Source: Theocolax elegans (Eukaryota; Arthropoda; Insecta; Hymenoptera; Cerocephalidae). Taken from it: a stretch of 64,000 nucleotides of DNA. Where the stretch lies: positions 15,467,505 through 15,531,504 of the forward strand of contig CM047427.1 in NCBI GenBank assembly GCA_026168455.1, given 5' to 3'. Position 1 is the first letter of the stretch. Every line of letters begins with the position of its first letter. This document shows positions 24,069 to 38,760 of this stretch, piece by piece. The notes beneath the pieces are model-generated. The model saw nothing but the letters and a program-made list of their open reading frames with translations. It had not been told where the DNA came from and ran no database searches. Position numbers and translations under genes: made by a program.

Positions 24069-27000
24069 TTATATCGATAAATCAACTTTGTATTCGAGTA
24101 GCATGTTATTTTCAGGTGGCATACCGATACAAGCTTTCAGAATATTTTCGATGGCGCAACGTTGTTTGAATAGCGCGTTGACTACCGGTGTATCGCGCGG
24201 TACCAACGGAGCTTTCAACAAGTAAGAAAGAATCGAAAGCACGCTACGGAAGCTCGTGTATTTTGAATTTGGAATGTCCGCCCTTTTGAAACTGATGCGC
24301 GAACAAATTTCGGAAAGTAAAACTAAATCGAGAATTATCGGACTCGCTAACAGAGAATCTTCGCAAGTGTTGTGAACGACGATAGTGTTGTGACCACTCA
24401 TTAAAATTTCCGACGTATACTCGTCCATCGCGCGTTTGCTGTCACCTAAAAAATTATATTTATCCTTTACTATTCTACTTTGCTTTTTTATAAATGTGTA
24501 CATTAATTTTAATTTTAATTTTTCTTTCTTAATTTCGTTATCTATTTGTTTACCAAAAGAAAGAAAATTCGGAGAAAAATAAAGAAATGTGTCGGTTAAT
24601 ATAGAAAAAGTTATATTTTCGTATAAGGTTAATATATTTTAAACTTACCAACATAAGGAACGTATTTAATAACAACGCAATGATCCGGTTTTTCTCCAGG
24701 TTTATATAGTACCTTGTTCGATTGCACCATGTCGTCGACCACGTTACTCTTCGATATCTACGTTTAAAAACGTATAACAATTTAATTACAAAACTAAATA
24801 CGATCATCTAAGAAAAACTATTCGATATTTATATTCGTTAAAGTGTAACTGACCTCTTTAGATCTGAACTGCTCTGGAGCAGACAAATTGTAACCGTCGT
24901 TGTTCCCTAAATGGTTGTAGCTTACGATCGATACCGGCTTGATACCAGCCGAAACCAGAAAGTCAACGAGCACAGATTTGATTTTAGTTTGTCCAGATTT
25001 AAAATCATCACCTCCGATAAACGTATTCATTTTCTCGGCAAGTTCGATCGCACCCGGTACAAACGTATTTTGGGGTGAACCGTTCAAGTAAGTACACTAC
25101 AATTACATTTTTTCCATCGATTAGTTATAAGTTTATAAAAAAAAAAGTTATATAGAGCGTAACAAAAACTTACGCCTTCTAATGCTGATGCGACGGCAAA
25201 TACGGTACTGGGACTAATTTCCGGATGTCCGCTGTCGATCGATTTTAACAAATTATCCGCCGTATCGTTGACACCGTTTATCACTTGGGCGTACCTCTCG
25301 GTATTCGCGGTCCACAATACGATGACTTTATCCAACTGTTTCGTCGTTTTAAAATCTCTAATGTCATTCCTAATAATATCCAACTGTTCCTTCTTCGATC
25401 CTACAATCAGATTGTTGGCTCGAGAACCCTGTCACGTTAAGTATAATTACATATTTAATCGTGCGTAAATATTTTTTTTTAATTACGATAATAATATTTC
25501 TACCCCATATACCTGATTAGCAGCAATAAAATCGGGAAAGTAAACGCTCTTCCTTGGCTTCATATCTTCCATGTGCGGTCTTAATTGTTTTTGAAGATTG
25601 ATGTCCAAAACTTTGGCGCGCTCCATCGCATCTGCAAGATTCATGTCCGAAATGTCCCAACCATCGATTTCTATGTCGTTCGGGTCGACCATTGGTAGCA
25701 TCCAAGATATCGGTACATAAACGTCTTCGTTATCGGAGCTACCTAACCGAACGGTTGAAGCTTCGATCAGAGAACCGTACCTATGGGGGTTTTTATGGTT
25801 TTGTAAATAATATATTATTTACTATTGAATCATATTGTATACATTATAATTCTAATATACTATAAATATATTTTCTAATTACAATTTATCAAGAAAATAT
25901 CTCCTCTACTTCCCTAGTAAAAATCTGACCATAAATGTAACGTTTCATAAGCAAACAAATATCCAAATGTCATTAAATACCAAATAAATGTCCAATTATA
26001 ATAGCAAATTTTCAGTTATATTTAGCCTTAACGGGATGTAGGGCCCAAGTTACCGGAATGTACACCTTTCAACATAAGAATTATCTTGGAAATAATGAAT
26101 TAAAAATCTGAAAAAATTCATATCGGTAGATTAAAATAAAAGCGAGGGCATGACGTTTTGATTTTTTGAGAACAAATCATTTTTGTTAATAATAGTTACA
26201 TAAACAATTTTCGGTCGGTAATTATTAATCTAAAAGGACATGAATTTTCAACGCAAAAATCAGTATTTAATTACAAATTTAAAAATGTGACAAAATTTGA
26301 GTACACTGCAGTTTAAAACATGCCTAAGGGCATGGCGTTCAAGATTTTTTCAAAAGTTTACTCTTTTAATTATAACAAAATATTAAAAATGACCATTTTC
26401 TGAGTCCAACATCCCCTTAAATGGTAAATTTCTACTAGGATTGCTTTGAATAAATTATCTATAAATTATTTAAAAAATTTTTTTAAATTTCTAAATGATT
26501 GTAATTTTTAGGTAAACGAAAAACTCGATTTTACCTAAAAACGATCATATTATGGTATTGATTAATTAAAAATTGATTATTTCAAAACTTTGAGTTCTTA
26601 TAGAAACACATAAGGTTTTTAGTTTCATATATTTTACGATTTTTGAGTTTTTGAAGATATATTCTAATAACGGATCTTACAATAACTTTTTCAACTCTAA
26701 CCATTCTTTCATAAATAATATTTAAATAACTCTAATTAAGAAAATGTGTATTAATAATATGCAATTATATTAAAATTGAAAATGTTTAATATCTCAAGAA
26801 TAAAATGTGTCTGCAAACAATTAAAAATAATATGATCGAGATAAAAAGAAATATTGATTTCTTATAACACGTAAAATATAAATACAGACACACACACACA
26901 CACACACACAGATATATATACACGTGAATCCTTACAGTAGGTGAGCCACTACTGCGTAATATACGAATATATACACCAATACTCTCAAAACGTCAAGGTA

Positions 27001-27734
27001 AAATGATAGCTGTCGATACAGACGCGCTATGTCAATCTCGATTAATAATATGAAATAATGATTATTCGTGTAATCGTGTATGTAATAACATTTTTCTGTT
27101 AATTATATTATTGATCCTTTGATTATCATTTATATTATTGCTGACGGTTTAGAGTACTACAGGACGTATGGATTTGTTGAAATAAATATGGTAACCATTT
27201 ATTAAAGGAATTGTTAATGAATACTTTGTAGGTAATAAATCGGTTACTAATCGCATAAGTATATAACACAAATAATTACCAATTAGCGTGTTTAAGCCCA
27301 TCCTTCGTTTCCCACGAAAGTTTGAGTTTATTAGCGAGTAGAGCAGCCGTGATAGTCGTACCGTTATTACCACCCCAACCGACGAGCATAACTCCTAATT
27401 TCGGTACTTTGACATCCGTTTTTATGAGCAACTTTGTAATCTCCGGCGTTACCTGTACACGAGAGAACGAATATATATAATCGATAATGAAAATAATAAT
27501 ATCGATATACACAAACTTGTCTAGTGAGATATAATAAGAAGAAATATTTATATATATACGTATATAGAGAAAAAGTGACAGAAAATGTATAGAGATCGAA
27601 CTCACATTGTACTTAGGTCCTGATTTGTCATCGGTCTTGGTCACCTTGGTCGTGAAGTAATCGTACTCGGTAACGATAGATTCATTCGCGTATTTCACTT
27701 TTGGCGAGTCTACCAGAATTTTGAGCGAGGACAT
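24069..27734 (-). CDS. Inos: myo-Inositol-1-phosphate synthase
   Basis: Coding exons on the minus strand: 27734-27606, 27452-27280, 25780-25513, 25428-25174, 25096-24854, 24757-24649, 24445-24069. They give 1,554 nt and 517 aa, slightly shorter than fly and human enzymes. The protein converts glucose 6-phosphate to 1D-myo-inositol 3-phosphate with NAD, the committed step of inositol synthesis, in the cytosol. Evidence: the Rossmann motif [14 protein letters not shown] (residues 63-76); [40 protein letters not shown] (280-290); the catalytic-core stretch [13 protein letters not shown] (304-316) with conserved lysines; [23 protein letters not shown]; and [10 protein letters not shown] near the C-terminus. 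Intron 2 (25781-27279) is the largest and contains a repeat element. Identity is secure; the N-terminal exon is supported by [15 protein letters not shown], which fits the family start. Confidence 0.96.
25913..26439. mobile_element. TIR-bounded repeat element in Inos intron 2
   Basis: The left end CCTAGTAAAAATCTGACCAT and the right end (reverse complement CCTAGTAGAAATTTACCATT) form terminal inverted repeats of about 20 bp around 527 bp. A related but shorter copy lies at 57424-57562 and shares both ends and about 80 bp of left-hand interior. No coding capacity is seen, so this looks like a non-autonomous element family. No clear target-site duplication was found. Confidence 0.6.
26888..26911. 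repeat. (CA)n microsatellite in Inos intron 2
   Basis: A short pure CA dinucleotide run lies within intron 2 of the inositol phosphate synthase gene, followed by a TA run. Confidence 0.85.
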
Positions 27735-28400
27735 TGTACTTGACGATGATATTAAAAACGACGAAAAGAAACGTTACAGTGTATAAAAGACGAGAGAAAA
27801 AACAGCACGAACGAAAGTGAATAACGACGGTGTATGTGGTGTGTGCGTGTGTGTATACTGATGCCGGTAGAAGCGATCAAACGCAGAATGATGCGCGAAC
27901 GGAGAAGCACGTGTGCTTTAAAGGGACTTTAAAGGGGGAGGATTACCCCTTCTCCGTGACGAGTTACAAGTTATTCTCTAACGTAACACGTGATCCTATT
28001 GTGACTTGTCTATCTATGATATACAAACATCTATATAACCGTACTGGCCAATTCTACGCAATTTTCTTCCGACCACTCTCGAAAACAGTATACAGCTATA
28101 TACTTTATTACAGGCCTTTCTCGAATCAACGAGTCCACTGTCTTTCGCTACTATACGTACTTTACATTACGCGATGCTGTGTACAAATCCTTTTTCTTTA
28201 TCGCTAAATTCTAACATTTATTAAATCTGTGAGGGCACTATATTTTTTTATTGCCTTTCAACGATATTTATTACGTTTATCGCAATTTAATCGCGAGTTG
28301 TCTCTAACGCGGTATTATTTTAATTAAATTATTGCGGATTGACCCTTTCGTTGTCTTGTTCGTTATGAGAACACGTGGTGTACATATATTTTTTTTGTTA
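27735..28400 (-). promoter_or_regulatory. Inos upstream region with three CACGTG E-boxes
   Basis: Immediately upstream of the Inos start codon, CACGTG occurs at 27908-27913, 27987-27992 and 28372-28377. The first is next to a tandem ACTTTAAAGGG-like repeat. bHLH factors bind this hexamer. A regulatory role is inferred from position and clustering. Open frames here (for example 27830-28207 on the plus strand) show no family resemblance. Confidence 0.4.
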
Positions 28401-30745
28401 ATAAATTTATTTTTTCAAATTTCAAATTTTGTATAAATGAACATTTACACGTATTTTGACAATGAGAAATTACCATACTTTTATTGTATCGTACAATTTA
28501 AATTGCGAAGGAGCAATGTTTAGAAGTGAAATAACGTCTGGTAATGTATAAATTATATCTCATTGTTTATTTCTAATCCTGATATTTTATTTGAAAAAAA
28601 AATAAAAATTTCGGGAAAGTAGAATATATGTATTATTATCAATATACATCAAAGAAAAATAATTATTTATAAAAATATAATATACGGGTAACCGTATTAA
28701 AAAGTAACTCAATAAACTGTGAAAATATACTTCAAATTTCAAATAACTCTATGTATAGGTATTCGTAAAAAATAATCTTTTGTACGAAAAACATATTCTT
28801 TATTAAATTGCACGTATTCAAGTGCAACAAATCTCTTGTATATATACATATAACAAATTTTCATACTAATTTAAAAAAATATATTTATATAAATTATAAT
28901 TATCTTTTACATTGTTAAATAGCACTCATTTTGTATAAATTTTTTACGATTTTCATTAATTAAAAATTTACGACGTGTGGACAATATCGTATGGTATTAT
29001 TTTATCTATCATTCGGTAGTTACAATTGTCGGTATACGTTACGATGCAAGCAAATTATTTCAATCAACGTGTAATTCGCTGTCTCCAGAACTTTCTTACT
29101 TAAAGAATACAAAGAGAGATTATTCATAAGTAAGTGTTACGCATACATTAAAATTAAACCACAATTTTTTTTATCTTTCTAATTTTGTAATCACATTACT
29201 TATATAAAATAATATCATTATTGCAATTTTTTAATTTCAAAAATATATATTTTTCTGTACGTTTGACTAACGTTGTTGAGACGAATCAACATTATTACTG
29301 GTAATAATTAACAAATAGTAGTTAAGTGTCACAATTAATAAATATAATATTTTATATTATATACTGGCAGGAAACTTCAAAAAGAATTTGCGAAAATTCA
29401 TATATATTTTCAAACGCATATTTTTAACTACTAAGACTTTATTTCTACAAAATTTTTGTTATTTTAAATTTAAATTTTATTTTTTATTGTATTCAAAATA
29501 ATTTTGTTAATCATATTTTCACGTATAATATAAATTTTATTTATCTGTTCGCATAAAAAAATAAGGTAGTTAACGTTATCAGTCTTGGCTGGCACCTTGG
29601 GATCGTTCGTGACCCTTGGATTTTAATTGAAATTTTAGTAACACGTTTAATAATGTAATATATATATGGCCATCTATTAACAGAAGACGTGTACCACATC
29701 TTTAGAGTGTCAGTTAAAATATATTGATCTTAAAGGAGTAAAATAGAGAATCGAAGAAAAACTGCTAATTCTCTTTGAGACCAACTTACGAAAAAGATCA
29801 TTTATCTTTGTTACAAACTGCTGGTGTATAATTTACCTTCACGTTTTATAAGAAATACACGTATTTCTGAAAGAAATAAATACGTACATTCGAAAAAATT
29901 GAGTTTCTTTTATTAAATTTTCTAGATTCTGTTGATAAAAGATAATCGGCCTAGCATCGCTATCAACCATTAATATTGTACACAAAATATGTATGCACAC
30001 AAAATAAAATTTTTTATATTGTACACGGGGTATTACAATTGTGCACACGTTTTGAAAATGTAATTTAAAAAATTATTTATATTTTTATGTACATATTTGT
30101 TATACATAAAATAATAGTCTTTTAAATTGTACGCGTATTTTTTAACCGTTTATTATGCACAGTAAGTTTATGAACAAATATTTTTAGTGCATAATGGTTG
30201 TGGTTTTGTGTGTACAATTATTGTACACAAAATTAATTAAAGTATTTAGTTGCTTTGTGCACAGTTATTATCCATGGGTGAACATTAATACTATTTTAAT
30301 ATATTCGTGCACAATTATTTTTTACTAATATGTAATATAAATAAATATAACTTTAAACTATAATTAACTATTCTTTTCATACTTTAGATATAAATTTTTA
30401 AAGCAAAATATTACTTTTTCAAAATTGAGGTAAATTTTATTCTGTGTGAATATTATGCTTCTCTAATAGAGTGCGATCTATTAGGATTTATATCGATAAT
30501 TAAAACAATTATTTAATTTTTTGTGACAAACGATATTTTTTCACGTTTCAAATATTAGAGCTGTTTAAGATTTAAAATTTAATGTCAAGATATTTATATC
30601 TTGTAAACGACATTTAAGTTAATATTAAAACAATTCAAGTTAAAATATTAAATAGTTTTGTTATGGTAACCAAACTTTGGTGGGGTTTCCAACGAATCCA
30701 AGGTGACAGGAATGTTATGCTAGCTAACTACTTAATTTTTATCTT
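28401..30745. other. Intergenic region between Inos and the KICS2 homologue
   Basis: AT-rich with no recognised exon. Between about 29970 and 30310 TGTACAC/GTGCACA-type words are unusually dense, including a near-perfect palindrome at 30204-30232. The part nearest 30745 should contain the KICS2 3' UTR; an AATAAA on the minus strand even overlaps its stop codon. Confidence 0.5.
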
Positions 30746-32633
30746 TTATTTAGCTAATTTTAAACTTTCAAATATTTTGTTGCATCTTATTTGCATACAC
30801 ATATCCATTATGAATGTTGATATATGCGTATCTTTATCCTTTTGTTTACTACAACTTTCATAAGCAACAATAAAAGTCATTCTAGGATCAACATTGTACA
30901 TAGCGTATATCCATAGATCCTAAAAAATTATATAAAGATAAAATATATTTATATAGTTATTTAAAACAGTAATTACACATTACTTACAGTTTGGTCTCTA
31001 TTGAATATTATTTTATCCATTGCTATAAGATCTACATAACGCTCTTTTATGCTTTTCTTAAAATTATCCCAATGTAAAGATGGTTTCTGAGTGAATGTCT
31101 ACAATAATATGTTGCAATAAGAAATTTTATTATTAATCAGTTGGATTTGTATTTCAAATATATACTCGCCTGAGGTACACTGACTACCAATGAAAAATCT
31201 TCTGTATTATCAACTTCTCTTTTTGGATGTCGATATCCTGGTCCAGAATCTTGCATACCTCGTGAATCAAAAATAAGTACTATTGCTAAAATATCATATT
31301 TTCTTTGAAAAGTCTGCAGTCTGCAAAAATATACTTCATTCAAATTAATTGACAAATGCATTTAAAAAAACAAATGTATTATATTTGCTGCTGCATTTAC
31401 TTGTGGTAATAATCAATAGCTTGTTTACTCATGATACTTCTCATTTCACCAGGACTTGCTTGTTGACTTAAAGTTGAATGAAAGTATAATGAAAATTTAG
31501 CTAATACACTTCCTCTCAATTTGACTAACCACTGATAAAGAGCAGGTTGTTGATTGGCTTTTAAGAAGGTTGCTCCAAAACCAAGTTTCCATGACTAAAA
31601 TTAAATAATTAGTTACATTTTATAATTTTTGTATATTATACATGCTTTTTAGAAATTACTTCTCTGTTCTGAAGCGTTCTTTCCCAAGCTGACATTCGAG
31701 CTTGTGCTCCATATAAAGCCATAAGAGATGGTAAAAATCTCCAATTTTGAACTTCTATGTAAGCTTTAATTAACTGCATGAGAATTTCACACTCTAAACT
31801 ATAAAGGTTTTACAAATAATATTACAAAAATTTCATATGCATTTAAAAAAATAATTAATATATTAAAAACATCTTACGTTAAAGCTGCTTTAATGGTATT
31901 TAAGGCAAGATGCAAACAAGAATGTAAATGACTTTCAATAATTCCTTCAATTGATAAAAGTAGCTCTTGATGACGCATCACTCTAGTACTGGTACTCATA
32001 TTATACATTTTCTCATAACTAAAATTAATTAATATAAAAATGTGTTTTATTATTAAAATTAAATAATGTAATACAATATATAGTTGTACTTACAAATCAA
32101 TTAATTGTATTCTTGCTGTAATAAACTGGCATAATTGACTTGAAATTTCTGCTACTGTAGCTCCAACTGTATTTGTACCACGCGTCATTTCTTCGACCCT
32201 TTTTAAATCACCCTTTAAAGACTCATACATAGTTTTCAAAGAATTCTAAAAAATATAAAAATTTAGTAAGCCAAGTCAAGCATCCAAAAATAAATTTATA
32301 TTATATGTTAAAATATAGTCTACATCTTTTCGAAGAAACCCTTTATTTTTAGTATGAAGAAATCCTAAATCAGCATAAGAACGTTCTGCAACAGCTATTT
32401 GTGGAAGATGCATAAGTAGCATTCCCCAAGGACCCAATTGTCCAGATCTACATGATTCTCTTTCCTTCTCCTAATTTGAAATTTTACAATTAACATTTGT
32501 TAATGAAGTAATACATAATAACATGCTATATAAATGAAAAAGTGCTATATACCACAGATTCTTTGGCTTTATCGAAACACAGTTGAGTAACTTGAGTGAA
32601 AAAAGTATTTAAAAATTCATCTTCGTGATCCAT
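30746..32633 (-). CDS. KICS2: KICSTOR subunit 2 homologue (C12orf66/KICS2)
   Basis: Coding exons on the minus strand: 32633-32553, 32470-32324, 32245-32094, 32018-31878, 31798-31660, 31594-31401, 31320-31170, 31098-30988, 30919-30746. They give 1,290 nt and 429 aa, against about 445 in human. In vertebrates KICSTOR holds GATOR1 on lysosomes and is needed for amino-acid and glucose control of mTORC1. Recognised similarities: FDKAKESVEKERES near the N-terminus, DFYEKMYNMST, LAKFSLYFHSTLS, LIFDSRGMQDSGPGYRHP followed by a VVS strand, and a C-terminal DPRMTFIVAYES segment. Intron 7 needs a GC donor (CAG|GCGAGT at 31169) to keep frame with the conserved downstream exon. A partial second copy of the 5' half lies just upstream. 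Assignment to the family is confident; the biochemical role is by homology. Confidence 0.9.
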
Positions 32634-35145
<2,512 letters not shown>

Positions 35146-35648
35146 ATTTATAAAAAATTTAACAATGTAAAATGCGGGAATTTCAAATTTGTAACAAATT
35201 TTTTATGTTTGACCTAACGAATATCATAAAGTAATTTTGTTGATAACAAGATAATTATTGTATGAATTTGACATAAAAGTAAATAAATAATAAAATATAC
35301 AAATTTAATCGTTGCGCATGGCCAAAGCGACACCTACCGGTAAACCTAAAAATCGATATGAATTGAAATTGAATTGAAATTTGAATTAGATTGTACCATC
35401 TATAATAAATAACACAGTCATTGGTCTTCGTTGCGTAAGTTTGTGGTTTAGTGCAACTCTGTTTCTCTGTGTATAAGTATTTGACATTGATTCTGACACC
35501 TATATTCTTTTTATATTCCGTGAGTATGATTTGGTAAATTTATGCCTTGGATTTTTAACCTGAATTTATATATATATTGTGAAATTCTAAGGAATTCGTT
35601 AAAATTCCGATTCGCTGGCGATTTTGGAATTATTATAAACTAAGAATC
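35146..35648 (+). promoter_or_regulatory. Elongin B promoter and 5' UTR
   Basis: A relatively GC-richer word cluster at about 35311-35350 includes TGCGCATGGCC, resembling half of an NRF1 site. It is followed by the leader of the elongin B mRNA. The same GCGCATGG word recurs in the CHORD/WDR3 promoter. Confidence 0.35.
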
Positions 35649-36245
35649 ATGGTGAGTTTTTTTGTAAATATCTTAACGACTTTAAATTTCATTTCCTCAT
35701 CATTGAGGAAAACACAATGAGAACCTAACCTTTACTTTTCCAAGTCCTTTCAGGATGTTTTTTTGATGATCCGACGGAAGAAAATGACTATATTCACCGA
35801 CGCTAAGGAGAACACAACAGTTTTGGAATTAAAAAAAATTATTGAAGGTAATTTTATTATTTATTTCAATCATTAGAAAATATACTTGCATTTTTTTGTA
35901 AGTTAAATGTCAAGTTATCTTAGATTTCACAATCAAGAAAATGTTACTTTGGTTTAGTTATTAATACCATGTGTACATTTTTATTTAGGAATACTGAAAA
36001 TTCCTCCACTCAATCAACATTTGTATAATAAGGACAATGTTCTTATGTCGGATAGTAAATTATTATCGGATTATGGATTATCGTCAGCAACTGCAAAGGC
36101 TCAATGTCCAGCCTTGATTGGATTAGCTATTCGACAAGAGAATGGACAATTTGAACATTTGGAAATGACGCCATTTTCCAAACCTCCAGAACTTCCTGAA
36201 GTTATGAAGTCTCAAGAAACCAATGGGCAGGAGCAATCGCCTTGA
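35649..36245 (+). CDS. EloB: Elongin B
   Basis: Coding exons: 35649-35651, 35754-35847, 35989-36245. They give 354 nt and 117 aa, matching the 118 aa human protein. The first coding exon contributes only the ATG. The protein is a ubiquitin-like adaptor that pairs with elongin C, both in the RNA polymerase II elongation factor elongin and in VHL/SOCS-type cullin E3 ubiquitin ligases. Supporting features: [20 protein letters not shown] at the N-terminus, the ubiquitin-like fold with LKKIIEGILKIPP, and the conserved tail [16 protein letters not shown] poly(A) signal AATAAA lies at 36777-36782. Confidence 0.97.
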
Positions 36246-37299
36246 GAAAATAGAATAATATCACCTGAAGAATCATCCTACTTGGTTTCCGAATAACCCA
36301 ACTGACTCTAAATGATATCGGAGTATGAAAATAGACATTTTGTGCAGATTTTTGTTTAGAACTATATTCATATGTTCGATAACACATTTAAGAAGTGTTA
36401 ATATGTTCATCAAACTTCTTAAAAATGTGTTTAACTGAAAGATATATATATATATAATATTTTGAAATTAACAATCAAAAATAACTATTTTCATTAAATT
36501 GTGAAGTTTATACTCATTGAGTTTGAGAATATCTGTTTCTTTCTCAACAACCGACCGAGACAAGCTCTTTGCTCTTATTGGCAATGTTTATTTATTTATA
36601 ACTCAATCTTAATTTGAGATACACAGAGGCACATCATTCATATTGATGTTCATGTGATATTGCAAAGTTGAGTGAACAAATAACATTATTAATTTTACCT
36701 CACCTAATTAAGATATAGTGCTTTGGAGTGCAGGCGCATAAAAACATTTTACACTTTTGTAAACTATATGCAAGAAAATAAATGTGTTTTCCATATAAGA
36801 ACTCCTTTGAAATGTACAATTTATTATATATTTCGTAGCATAAATGTTTTCTTTGTTATTTTACATGTATAAAGTAAAATCAATTATACATATGTAAAGA
36901 TAGTGTAAAATTATTTATCCATTTCATTATTATGGAAAACACAAATTACTGTGTCAGGCACCAAAAAGTAGCAGGAAATTTCTATTATAACTGAAACATA
37001 TTTACATGCATTGATGGAAAAATTTTGTACTGCCTAAGAAAATACAATAAGGCCTCATAAATTAAAATATAGATATAGTGGTGCCTTTGACATAATTAGG
37101 TATTATAAATCACATCTTTTTATCATGTGATAATTTGTACACTAAAATTTGCTCTTTCCATACGTAACAATTTTAAATAAAAATCACAAAAGATAATGCA
37201 ATAAGCTGATATTTACCAAATAAAATAATTTATAAATTAATATTAATTATTAAATCATTAACACCACAATTGTAAAATTGAATAAATAACTGAATACTA
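36246..37299 (+). other. Elongin B 3' UTR and convergent spacer
   Basis: This stretch separates the 3' ends of elongin B (+) and the OVCA2-like gene (-). An AATAAA at 36777-36782 would end an elongin B transcript with a 3' UTR of about 550 nt. Nothing else was recognised. Confidence 0.5.
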
Positions 37300-38258
37300 T
37301 TAACAAATTATACTTTTATTCATTTTTCTATCTAACATTTCTTTAATAAAATCATAATAAAGATGTTTCTTTCCTGGTACATAATGCCCTCCTTCGTGAG
37401 TAGATATTTTCTTATTAATAAATAAATCACTTAACTGTCGAGATCTTTCTGTAAATATACATTCAATAACTAAAATTTTATGCAATAAAAATATAAAACT
37501 ACAAACTCGATTACACACCTGCTATAATAATTTGATCGGTTTCACCATATACATGTAATGTTGGTAACAATATTTTTTCATCATAATACTCCTTGTGTAG
37601 TACCGATTCAAATCCAGCAATAATAACAGCAAAATTAAATTGTGCTGAAAGAACTGTAATTTAATATATATTAAATTTTTAAATTTCTAATTCAAGAGAA
37701 TTTGTATAATTCTAAAGGAATATATATATACTTTTCTTTTGTTGCATAGCACACAATATGGAAAGGAATGAGCCTCCTTGAGAAAATCCCATTATTCCAT
37801 CAAATGGACCATCATTTTTAAATGTTGTTTCAACTAATTCAATGCTATCTTCTAAACCAACATTTGTTGTTTTTAACCACCAACCATACTCTAACAAAAA
37901 ATTGAATAAAAGTTTTATAAAATTATTAATTTTAAATAAATACATATAAGTACATATATTCATTTACGTTCTGAATCTTGAACACTGTCAGTGATTTCTT
38001 CTTTATCACAGTTAGAATCTTCCAATGGGGGAACTTTGTGGGGTGCTCGTATAAATATAAAATCTACTTCTTTTTTTAAGCATTTTCTTAAAGAACCTAT
38101 TTTAGCACTGAATGTTTTATCTGATTGATAGTAACCATGTAAAGCTAAAATCTAAACATGATTTAATTATTTTAATAATGTTTGTACACTTTAAAAATAT
38201 GTAAAAATATTTCATATTACTTTTATTTTACCTTTAACTTTTCAACAGTGGCTGTCAT
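37300..38258 (-). CDS. OVCA2-like serine hydrolase (FSH family)
   Basis: Coding exons on the minus strand: 38258-38232, 38151-37968, 37890-37732, 37653-37519, 37448-37300. They give 654 nt and 217 aa, close to human OVCA2 (about 227 aa). This is a small alpha/beta hydrolase of the FSH1/OVCA2 family, whose members hydrolyse long-chain acyl esters. Visible features: LALHGYYQS oxyanion segment (11-18), nucleophile elbow GFSQGG with Ser107, acid Asp163 in GETD, and His190 in GGHYVPG. The full catalytic triad is therefore present. The natural substrate in insects is not known from the sequence. There is no signal peptide, so it is probably cytosolic. Confidence 0.9.
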
Positions 38259-38760
38259 TTCTTAAATATTTTAAGAAATCTAGACTTTACATTGTTAATA
38301 AAATTTGCATGAACTTTTATAGAGAGAGGTTATTTATCTTAACCTAAAAGAAGCAATGCTGCATGTTACCCGGAAAAACCTACCTGATTATAGTCAAGCA
38401 TCTTGTCAAAATTTTTTTAAAAATAATCTATTGTTTAATTTTTGGTAATTTTAATAAATAAATAAATATTTAATATAATAATTATTGTGCGTATATTTAG
38501 CATTTTGAACATTTAACAAAATTTGAGTCATAACTTTCAATAACTAAGAACTACCTATACAATGTTCTGTGGACTTAGTTATATAAAATTCGTAAAGTGT
38601 TGAAAATGTAAACATTTTATGATGCAAATTTTAATTATTATCTAAGTCAAGTAAAGTATATAAAAATATGACTTCTGATGCAAATAAAATATAAAATATA
38701 CTTCGTTCACAAATTAACTATTATTTTATTATTATTTTAATTGTATGTCTGAAATATTTT

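Noticed and set aside
27830..28207. 125 aa plus-strand open frame upstream of Inos
   Set aside because: No splice context, domain or resemblance was seen; it lies in the presumed Inos promoter.
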